NCBI GenBank assembly: GCA_940337035.1
Contig: CALNHX010002974.1
Coordinates: 98,263-162,262 of the forward strand
Length of the DNA: 64,000 nt
Direction: 5' to 3'
DNA from: Agriotes lineatus
Taxonomy: Eukaryota > Arthropoda > Insecta > Coleoptera > Elateridae
Of the stretch, positions 55,447 through 64,000 are shown piece after piece. Within the stretch, counting starts at the first letter, position 1; every line of letters starts with the position of its first letter. The translations under genes and the position numbers were made by a program. The notes below the pieces were generated by a model, which worked only from the letters and a program-made list of their open reading frames with translations, had not been told where the DNA came from and did not search any database.

Positions 55447-56662
55447 TAGCTATTATTTTATCCTATTATTTTATTATGACAATAACTCCTTAGCAACGAG
55501 TTGCGTTAAGATGCATTTAACAGCACTAGTGTAGTTAAGAAAAATAACATAACGATACTTTATTAGCATTTAATCATATGTTAACAGCACTTGAAACAAT
55601 GTTTTGGCTTCGCCTAATTGTTTCGCCAGTTATCCAATTATTTCAGGCTTAACCTGTATATTTTTAGTTGAATTATAAATTCTTTGCATTTCAAATTCGT
55701 AAATTTTCCAAAGCAGCGTATTTTGTACCTGCATCAAGTTCCTTTCGTTTGCGCGATGCCCTCTCGACCCGCGCTATCTCTTATCAGAGTGCGAGTCTTC
55801 TTTTGAGCACGAAATTTTCGTCCGAGGCACTTGCTGTCTCAACCTAAGCCCGCCGTCATCGGCGCGGCTAAGGTTTGATTTTAATTAAGTCAAATTACGT
55901 GCGCTCAATCAATTTCAATGAGCAGTGTGTTTCTAAGGGCTGATTATGATCAGGTACGATTGCGCTTTTCTGTCTTATTATCTCCATAGTAATTACATTT
56001 TTTCTTAGCTCTTAATTACCAATTTCAACCACGAGTTTATCTCGGAGGCCAAGGCGCTTGCCTTATCGCATTTTCGACACCTGCTGGGTTCGGCGTATTT
56101 GCTGCCTTTTTGAGGATGCTTCAGCAGCAATTTTTGGCGCATCCACGGAGTTCACGTCCAGCTTATGTTTCGAGGTTAGTTAGTGCTACTCCGGGATTAA
56201 ATCTCAAATTATATTCAATACCTGGATTTTACATTTATACAGTTTAAACCCGTCAATATTTAAAATTTAAATGCATACGTTCCGCAATTATTAACATGTA
56301 ATGTTCAATTCCATACATACTCTTGCTTTTACATTTGAATTTTATGCTTATATTTAATTATGCTCAGTATTTAAAGCTGCAATTTTGATGTGTATTGACC
56401 CTCTGTAAAAGGTACAGTCACGCTTTTTTTATTTTCAATAGCCTAACAGAAGGTTTTATTAAATGACTGTGATAAGCTTATCCCACGAATGTTTTTTGGT
56501 AAAGTTATTAAAATAACCCGAAAGGGGTTTTTGATTTTATGCGTGTCGCAACCTTCAGTTAACGTACACAATTTTGTTATCACATTATTTGCATTTTAAT
56601 TATCCTGATTATTTATTACTGACACTACAAGACTATTTTATTGATTACTTATTAATTAAACG
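55447..56662. other. No gene seen (inside TE-B)
   Basis: A less AT-rich part at 55740-56180 (with aacctaagcccgccgtcatc) has no open frame of note. The remainder is AT-rich. Confidence 0.4.
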
Positions 56663-58066
56663 CTAGTCACTTGTAGTTTATTTTCTTATTATTTGAAATC
56701 TTTTGATTTCTGGCGCCCATTTCCATTTCCTTTCCTTTTTTGAAGACATTCCAGGGTACACAGCTAATGATTTGAACCTACGATCCAAGGCCGCCGAAAT
56801 TTGAGTTAGCTAGGGCCATCGCGGTGAGTAAAGAGTTTTCAGAGCTGCCGTGGTGTATAAACTGTAGGGGGGTTGATCTGCGATTTTTACTACCATTCCT
56901 TAATTTTATTAATAAATCGCAGGTCGGCTTCTTTATTGTTTCACTGGCGACCAACGCTCTGGGGCTCGATTTTGGTAGTAACATCAGCTGTGCTTACCTG
57001 GATAGCTTTAATTATCAATATTTAATTTTGTACTCATTTTCGTCTTTCACTTTTGTCCAAATTTTTACTTATGCAATTTTGTAATTTTTTCATCTTGTTG
57101 TAGTGCACGTATTTATATTTGACTTTCTTTTCTTTTCCTTTCTTTACTTATCCTTTCGTTCGGTTGTTTATTGACTTTTCTTCCCTCATCTTTCTTGACG
57201 AATGATTGGTTTAGCGGTATGTTTATAGGTAGTGCGATGGACTTTGTTGAAAGGGTATGCTTTGGTGAGTGAGGTTTCTGAACGGTTTTTTTGATTGGTT
57301 GCGTGTGTGCTTTGGTAGTGTGGTATGTTTGGTTTTTCCTTACCTTTCCTTTGGTTGCTTATTGGTGGGTCGAAGGCCTGCGTGAATTACTTGTGCGGTT
57401 TGGTGTAGTTTACTCCATTTTTGGGATTTTTATTTACTTGCGTCACCGTACTTGTATTTACTCAGGGTCTCGACGGGTTCTTTCCGAGTTTTTTTTTTGG
57501 CTCTTCTTTTTTTGAATGCGTTTATGATGCATTTCCTTTTTGGATGCGATTTTTGTGCTTGTTGGCTGCGTCCGATGTGAGGCAGTCCTTGTTTTAGGCC
57601 CCTGTTCGGTGTAAACAGGGTGTGTATATTTTTTTCTGTGTCCGATGTGGTGCAGGTTTTTCTTCTGTCAGACGTGACAGGAGATATTTTTTGCGTCGGT
57701 TTTGATGCGCTTTTGCATCTTGTTAAGCATTATTTTATGCAATTTTTTTGCGTTTTTTTACGCATCTGTTTGAGTGCGGATTTTTCCTAGTCACTTGTAG
57801 TTTATTTTCTTATTATTTGAAATCTTTTGATTTCTGGCGCTCATTTCCATTTTTTCTTTTTTTGAAGACATTCCAGGGTACACAGCTGATGATTTGAACC
57901 TACGATCCAAGGCCGCCGAAATTTGAGTTAGCTAGGGCCATCGCGGTGAGCAAAGAGTTTTCAGAGCTGCCGTGGTGTATAAACTGTAGGGGGGTTGATC
58001 TGCGATTTTTACTACCATTGCTTAATTTTATTAACTAATCGCAGTTCGGCTTCTTTATTGTTTCAC
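56663..58066 (+). repeat. ~280-bp direct repeat pair, possibly a small LTR element
   Basis: 56663-56944 and 57787-58066 are nearly identical; both contain gaacctacgatccaaggccg and gtgtataaactgtagggggg and end tttattgtttca. Right after the first copy comes ctggcgaccaacgctctggg, which resembles a primer-binding-site region next to a left LTR. The 840 bases between do not code; 57500-57790 holds a row of short stem-loops. A TRIM-like element is possible, but no TG start or flanking duplication was found. Confidence 0.45.
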
Positions 58067-58422
58067 ACTGAAGTGTATTGTCAGTCTATGTCAAATTCGA
58101 TGTTAGTAGGTTAGGTTTTGTTTGTTATTTGACACAAACTGACGGAAAACTTAACCTGAAAATCTGAAATTTAACATAACCTGACAGTGACTAGTGATGC
58201 CACCACTCGCTGTTGTATGTGTCACTAATAACCATTTCTCCTATTTTTTTAAAGATTAGTATTTTAGGATAAAATAAACCGTGTTACGATATACGTAACG
58301 TTATCTGCTTTCTACATTACTCGAGAATTATAAAGAAGTCGCTCCTAACATCGCTCGTTCATTCAAACAATTCTCTCGTAATGCAAAAAGCTTGATAACG
58401 TTACATATATCGTAAATTACTA

Positions 58423-58566
58423 GGGAGTTTTTGCATAACGTTCTCCTAAAATGACGGCACGTTAAAGCCTATGTTACCTAGCGACGTCCACGATACAGCA
58501 AATCAAAATTAAATCTTTCGATTTTAACGTAACGTTATTTTAACGTGACGTTGTGCAAAAACTCCC
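58423..58566. mobile_element. MITE with TA duplication
   Basis: Ends gggagtttttgcataacgtt and its near complement; TA lies outside both ends (58421-58422, 58567-58568). The 144-bp interior is non-coding. Acgtaacgttat-like palindromes lie inside and also just upstream at 58280-58300. Confidence 0.68.
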
Positions 58567-58752
58567 TACTATTACGTCTTTTACACCAAAACACATTAAA
58601 ACTACAATAATACATAGAATGAGTTTTGTATGTAGTAAGTAGCAGAGTTGCTTTTTCTTAAATAAACAAAAATACTTACAGGTTACGTTTAAGTAAATGA
58701 TTGCAATGTATGTTTTTAATTACTTATTATCCAATATAATTTATCTGCATGT

Positions 58753-59770
58753 TTAGATGTCGTCATCCTCCTGTAAATCCTCAACTGCCCTATTAAAGGT
58801 AATACCTTTACACTGTCCACATGTCAAGGTACACAAGGCCCATTTTACGACTTGAGCATGCATTTTTGCAACCACCTGACGAACAGTTGCAAAATATTTT
58901 TTTAAGGATCCATTGGGGGGGGGGGGCTATATCTTGATCCATCTGGACTGGAGAGATTCCGGAATCAGTAGAAATCCATCCCCAGTCCTGGAGTGGTAAA
59001 CTATTATTCAACCATGCTTGAACCTAAAAGTTAATCATACATGTAAACAAGATATGTATGTAGGGTTGCTGGACTTACCTGATGAAATGTCCTAAATGCA
59101 TAGTATTGAGCTGCATTTATGGTCGGTGAAAGTAAAGCCAGATTCAAATCTTTATTTAAACATTGCTTTGCTACATACTGCTGGCAGAAAATGTATCTGA
59201 GGTTATTCAGATCGGCACTTGTCCTATTTTTGACGTATACGGAAATAAAAAATGTCGAAATTAAGGTCCTCAATCTGTCTTTGGATATATTTGGATTGTA
59301 AAATTCTTCAAGAAGATCAAACAACTTCTTCTTTTTCACAGTATTGACCAAATTAATTTTTCCCCTGTTAAACAGGCGAGATGTAGAATCACATCCGGAA
59401 ATGGCGTGCATGGCAAGAAGAACATTTTTTAAAGGTCCCAACTTATGCTGCAACTTTGAAATATTACTAATTTTATTTGGTTTTAAACTTCTTCCTGGAC
59501 TTAGAATATACAAATTTTGTTTAGCGTAGTGGATCAATACAACCATTGCATCAGTATCTTCACTTATTACAAACACGGCCTCTTCACACGTCTCACTAAG
59601 TGCTGTAGCAGTTGTTGCTATAAGCGTATCCGCATCTCCATCTGAATATACAATTTTAATTCCCTTTTCCGACAATGACTTTCCAAGTTGTTTAATAAGA
59701 CATTGGTTATTTTTTGTGTTGGACAAAAAATGTTCTTGTGGAAATTTGACAACTGATGAATTAAAGATTT
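58753..59770 (-). pseudogene. XPG/PIN-like nuclease with Cys-rich tail (Academ-like transposase C-terminus), two exons
   Basis: Exon 1 (about 59770-59079) reads VAAPTVEIF, FLSNTKNNQCLIKQLGKS, then YSDGDADTLI and VFVISEDTDAMVVLI, whose spaced acidic residues recall the XPG-I region of flap nucleases. AMHAISGCDSTSRLFNRGK, LRYIFCQQYVAKQ and YYAFRTFHQ follow. A 55-bp intron (59024-59078, GTAAGT...TTTTAG) joins in frame to VQAWLNNSLPLQDWGW. Exon 2 ends with a Cys cluster (FCNCSSGGCKNAC) that a one-base shift near 58825 breaks; beyond it the other frame supplies the last Cys residues and a stop at 58753. One Cys of the usual eight is Ser. The 5' part is absent. It would be the DNA-cutting part of the transposase. 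Confidence 0.75.
58913..58926 (+). repeat. G homopolymer
   Basis: A run of about 13 G (coding Pro on the minus strand, in APPPQW of the exon above). Length errors are likely here, but the frame on both sides agrees. Confidence 0.8.
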
Positions 59771-60499
59771 CTACAGTTGGTGCCGCGACGCGGATGATTA
59801 CTCAGCTGCATTGACATGCGGTATATGTCTTAAATATTATTCATATTAAAATAATTCCTCTAAATTCGTAACAGAAATTCCACGAATATTTAAAATAATT
59901 ATTTTGTTACATGTACTAGGCACGTAAAATGTTAAAGTTCTATTAGCTAATAAAAAATAATGTATGAAATTAGAAATATAGTACCCCACTGGTCTGTTTG
60001 TTATTTCTAATTTATTGGCGTAAGAATGCATTAAATGTATTTACCAAATATCCATTGTTATGTATATTTAATGTCAAAATCCAATAAGTAATGGCTAATA
60101 CCCAGTTATTATAAATATCATAACTCCGCAACTGGTACAGCAAAATATAACTGCTAAACGTGATTTTATGGGAAATTTTATGCTCTTTAATTTTTCTGTC
60201 TTCATATTTTTTCGTATATAGCTTTGCTTTTAGGATATTGCCAAAAAACCTTTAAAAAATCCGATTTCCACCCCTTTCGGGGGTTGTTTACGGCCGACAG
60301 GCACGGCGGATTACCGGTGAGGTTGGGTGATATTTTAAGGACCTTAATACAAACTTATATACCAAACTTCAGCTTGTCTGTAATTTGTTCATGGGTTTTT
60401 TCCTATATAAAGCTTCAGATCGATCCTGGGCTATATTGCTCTTTGTTCTATTGCTTGAGACACGAAGATTTTGAACCACTGTAGTAGCATAAATTGCAG

Positions 60500-60720
60500 C
60501 AAATATTTTGCAATTCTGCAAATTATCGCTGAAATTGCACTAGTTAAACTGAATTCAATTATCTCCATAGCAACTGAGATAAAAAGTCTAGCGCTATTGG
60601 TTGTTTGAATATATAAGACAATATTCAGTTTAATTGCACGCAAAATTTGCAATTTATTAAATCTGATATTAAGATGGCCGACAGGTTGCCTCCATAGAAC
60701 TTGTATGTATCGATCCTTCT
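60500..60720 (+). repeat. Third unit of the older direct repeat
   Basis: Similar to 50385-50560 and 50730-50895 (attatcgctgaaattgcact, tatctccatagcaactgag, gatattaagatggccgac). It continues the array on the far side of TE-B. Confidence 0.55.
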
Positions 60721-63280
60721 TTCTTTGCTTTTTTGTGATAATGCTGTTCGGATGGGAAAATTATGTTCAAATTTGCTAATAGTTCATGCACTAAGAGCAG
60801 ATATTATAATGATGGACAATATATAAATAAGAACAATAACGTCGGCGTCGGGACGCTGGTGCACGGCGAGAGAACGACGCTGATTAGTCGGCTGGTGGCC
60901 GCGAACTCGCGAACATGCTGCTCAGCAGCAAGTCCTACCGCGTCCAGGACGACACGTAGTGGGTTCTTAGTGTAATGTGTGAAAAATGGAATATGTGCTG
61001 CTATTGCAATGAGCTTTCGAAAGATTTGCAACTCTAATTTTGTTAATTCAGGTAAAATGATTGTAAATGTTGTTCTTGAGCAACTGTAAAAAAAAAGAAT
61101 ATGACGCGCAGTTGCACATATTGTTAGATTTACTGGTACCTTTTACAGAAAAAACTTGAAAAACAACTGAATTTAGTAATCAAAAGGAAATTTTACTTAG
61201 AGACGCTCAAACTGGTTTCAAATTATACTTTTGTTAATACACAATAACTGGCGTTTTGTCTCTTAAACTATTAAACGCTCGCAGAAAGCGCTTATGTGTT
61301 AACAATACTACCATTTAACACTTTGTTGGAAGAGCTGAACAACGGAGATAGGAGAATTCTAGCCTCTTTGAGTTAGTTAATATGCATTTGGGCGACTACA
61401 CATTAAGGAACAATTGCATTTTAATCGACAATGGGATACAATTGTAGCGTTGCTAAATACTCTAAAATCTGTTATCCCCAAACTTTCAATGGAGCATTAT
61501 AGTTAAAAAAACGAAGTTATAAGTGCGCGTCTTACTAAATTCTGATTTTCGCCAAATATTATCAATAAATATATTGAGGCCGAGCAGTAGCCTGACCGGA
61601 AATTTCTTTCTGCTGTCAACTTTCGACGCCTTTCCCAAAAATTGAATTAGGAACGTGTTCAAAGAAAAATTGAAGACATCACATATAACAGTTGCGCAGT
61701 ATTAACAAAGCTGTATAGTTCGTTCTAACAATCGTTTTATTTGTTTAGAATTAGTATATAGTTAACAGTAATCTGAATGCTCTCTGTAATGAAACCTGTT
61801 GCCACAAATCCTGGCTGGAATGTATAATTAAATTAAAACTAACATTAAATATAAATTGCTTGGAAATTATTAGGTATTTACCGCATATACAGGGTGGTCA
61901 CCATAGAAAAGTAAATGGTAAATTATTATTTTTCTGTGATTACCTGCTCTATGTATTTTAAAGTTAAATGGTAATTAATATTTTTCTAGGAAGATAATGC
62001 TGTATCAGCGAGCATTTATTGTTCATTTTTTCATTTTCCTGAGTTGGAAAAATAATTAAATTCAAATGCATATGTGTGCTACCTTTAATTATTGATATTT
62101 GTGGCTAACACACCAATCAAGAAAAATTAGTATGACTAAATAGCTTTAGCGCTGAAAATAGCTTCTAACAATTAAATCTTTTGTCTAATATAAACTATGA
62201 AAACCTCCATTTTCAATATACTAAATTTTTTTAATTGCAGTGCCTACACACATTTATTGGGAATTTTAGACAAGCCACCATTGTTACAAAATATTAGCTC
62301 CAACAAAAATTACGAAGATAATACGGAAAAAGAGAAGCAACTTTTATTTTCAAAAAAAGAGTAATAAAGATTGAGAGCTTTTAAACAAGATTTGGTTTAT
62401 TGGTGGCTATAAAATTTAAGAATGTGGGCCCAACGAAAATCCACTCACAAAGTGTAGAACTTAGTATTCCACGACAATAAATGTGAGCTGATATTGTCGT
62501 TCATCATGCAATAGATCCATTCTTTTTATAGGACAACGTAAGGAAAGAGCAAGTCTGCTAGAAGAAAACGTAAAACTAAGAATTTTTATTTCAGATGGGC
62601 GATTGTTACTCACACAATTTTACTCAAATTTAAAAATAAAGTAAGTATTTAAAATGTTTATATTAAATATCCGGCACACTTACCTGATTCTTCACCCAAT
62701 AGTTTTCCCTGTGGAGAAAATTTTATTCTATTTAAAATTTGCAAAAATTAACAAATATATCAGGATATCACTGCAGGCACTAAAAACGATTTTGTAAACT
62801 GTGTATATTGTGATATTGCGTAGCTGTGAATAACAACATGTTTGAGCACTTGTTATAATTTATACATTTTTATTAGTTGTGAAAATTGAATTTCTATTGT
62901 GTATAGAAGTAGCCTTTTTTCATGTTTTCAGTTTGAGAAAACTAAAAACATATATACAGACGCAGGAACCGATGTATAGTTCTATTTCTTTGTAAAAATA
63001 TGCCCACATGTAATTCTAAAATGGTTATGAAAGTAAATACTAATTGAAAACTAACAATTTACCATTGAAGTACATATGATACGTTTTTCATGTCAATACG
63101 CTACCACAAAAATAAAAACCTTATTGAAATATGTCGTAAATGTTTGAAATTACCACATATATGGCATTCACGATCTTTTCTCAACAGAACAAGCCATAAT
63201 ATGTTGTTATTAGGTTGTTTGCGGATCTTTTTGATAAAAATCAAACTTGATAAGACATAAACTTCAAATATGTCACGTCA
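60721..63280. other. Gene-poor stretch with a short GC-rich block
   Basis: Mostly AT-rich and unrecognised. A 120-bp GC-rich block at 60840-60960 is open in more than one frame (for example HGERTTLISRLVAANSRT) and looks like an exon dropped into AT-rich sequence, but I cannot assign it. The remaining 2.3 kb shows nothing. Confidence 0.4.
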
Positions 63281-64000
63281 AATATTTTGCCGTTGTTGCA
63301 ATTACGTTTTTTGCAATATTCTTCAAAATGCCAAAAATCATAAACGCAACCAGAAAAGCAGCTATAAAGAAGACTTATAACAGCTACGAGAAGGACATGA
63401 ACTTGGACAAAAAGCAAATTATAAAGAGAATCACTGATATTTTTGGGGTAAATATTTAACATGCGATTTTTCATGTTTTGTTAATCGGGACTTATTTAGG
63501 TTTCGGATTGAATGGTAAGAGCCATTTTGAAAGGAATGGCTGACAATTTGAAAACTTAAATTTTTGGAAAACGGTCAAAAACTGACAAATTCACAAATTA
63601 TATTTTTAGAGAAGATTTGCAGCGACTAATTTGGCATTATACCTCGGAAAATGAACATTTTACTTTAGATACATTATTAGCGGAAGCGAAAGCAAATTTG
63701 GAATTTACAGGGGAAAGAACTACTTTATTCAAAATTATCAAATCAACGGGTTACAAACATAAAAAAGTCGATGGAAGCAAAATTTTATGTCAAACGAAAC
63801 ATGTCGTTGCAACAAAAATTAAATTTCTACGAAAATATTTGCAGTTTCAAAATTCTAGTGAAAACGTGGTCTTCTTGTAACTTGACGAAACTTGCAAAAT
63901 TATTGCAATCATTGTGCAAAACTAATTTCGGAAGACTGGGCAAAACATTCGATTTTTCCTCCTTTCATTATTTCACTAGGAGAATCAGATTCGGAATCAG
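63281..64000 (+). pseudogene. DDE transposase fragment, N-terminal half, runs off the window
   Basis: An N-terminal part, MPKIINATRKAAIKKTYNSY and KQIIKRITDIFGV, ends at a stop near 63460. After about 150 bases a second part follows: LQRLIWHYTSENEHFTLDTL, FTGERTTLFKIIKSTGYKHK, KHVVATKIKFLRKYL and VVFL. Then comes an in-frame TAA and LDET, the first catalytic acidic residue in relatives (IVYLDETW). Past this the frame shifts to HCAKLISEDWAKHSIFPPF. It is a widespread insect Tc1-like/IS630-like transposase type. The rest lies beyond 64000. Stops make it inactive. Confidence 0.62.

Larger units (their letters stand above)
54645..60436 (-). mobile_element. TE-B: 5.79-kb transposon with ~320-bp inverted repeats, Academ-like
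   Basis: The left repeat (54648-54965) and right repeat (60097-60433) are reverse complements at roughly 85 percent by eye; the ends read tagcccagg and cctgggcta. Shared landmarks include gaacaaattagagacaagct, ggtccttaaaata and aacaacccccgaaaggggtg. TAT lies outside both ends (54645-54647, 60434-60436). Inside are the repeat of 29.2 kb (55009-55446), a ~280-bp direct repeat pair, a small MITE, and a two-exon gene for an XPG-like nuclease with a Cys-rich tail. Long inverted repeats, a 3-bp duplication and that protein point to the Academ superfamily. Confidence 0.78.

Noticed and set aside
57291..57515. 74-codon frame rich in Trp, Phe and Val that resembles a membrane protein
   Set aside because: The hydrophobic look follows from the T/G-rich DNA between the direct repeats; no family match.
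50921..60436. TE-A and TE-B as one 9.5-kb transposon with a split gene
   Set aside because: The two have unrelated inverted repeats, and the protein parts are in the wrong order for one gene on the minus strand.
63460..63617. An intron joining the two parts of the transposase at 63.3-63.9 kb
   Set aside because: GGGGTAAAT and TTTTTAG could be splice sites, but joining them leaves the second part out of frame.

Overview
The window looks like a stretch of insect genome. It is AT-rich, has no operons, and carries short GT-AG introns of about 50 bp, tRNA-derived SINEs and transposon families typical of arthropods (LOA-like non-LTR elements, Tc1/mariner, pogo, hAT, Crypton, and probably Academ). 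A beetle or similar insect is a guess from overall feel, not a result. I see no convincing conserved host gene; nearly everything recognisable is a mobile element or the remains of one, so this is a repeat-dense, gene-poor region.

Layout. 1-3.7 kb: two pieces of one decayed Tc1/mariner-type transposase. 3.8-9.05 kb: an almost intact LOA-like non-LTR retrotransposon (+ strand; ORF1, then endonuclease, reverse transcriptase and RNase H, broken only by one in-frame TAG). 10.9-13.5 kb: two small inverted-repeat elements. 12.2-18.1 kb: copies of an unfamiliar ~0.95 kb composite repeat (called REP below), one inside a mariner transposase gene. 19.9-21.2 kb: a decayed Crypton tyrosine recombinase with a 52-bp intron. 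21.7-22.1 kb: a complete tRNA-derived SINE with a 12-bp target duplication. 22.6-23.8 kb: a three-exon THAP-domain gene ending at a mariner fragment. 26.2-28.1 kb: a non-autonomous hAT element with an 8-bp duplication. 28.3-29.1 kb: a second Crypton-like recombinase, also with a 52-bp intron. 30.4-36.4 kb: decayed non-LTR elements and REP pieces. 36.4-39.2 kb: REP copies with two long palindromic elements inside. 40.4-41.1 kb: a foldback element built of a short GC-rich repeat. 42.3-43.4 kb: pogo and reverse transcriptase remnants. 44.3-50.1 kb: a second, badly decayed LOA-like element (- strand) with a 10-bp target duplication.

50.9-60.4 kb is the most interesting part. Two adjacent transposons with long terminal inverted repeats (TE-A, about 3.4 kb; TE-B, 5.79 kb) each carry a different piece of one large protein family. 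TE-B holds the C-terminal part, with an XPG/PIN-like nuclease motif and a Cys-rich tail; TE-A holds an upstream part. Long TIRs, a 3-bp duplication and an XPG-like plus Cys-cluster protein fit the Academ superfamily. TE-A has been split by a younger hAT element with an 8-bp duplication. 60.5-64 kb is mostly featureless and ends in a partial DDE transposase.

How parts work together: LOA ORF1 (RNA binding) and ORF2 (endonuclease, reverse transcriptase, RNase H) would act together in target-primed reverse transcription. SINEs and some REP copies carry Pol III-type boxes and would depend on other elements. hAT, mariner and Academ-like copies here are non-autonomous or dead. Copy numbers, ages and exact superfamily names were judged by eye and need database comparison.
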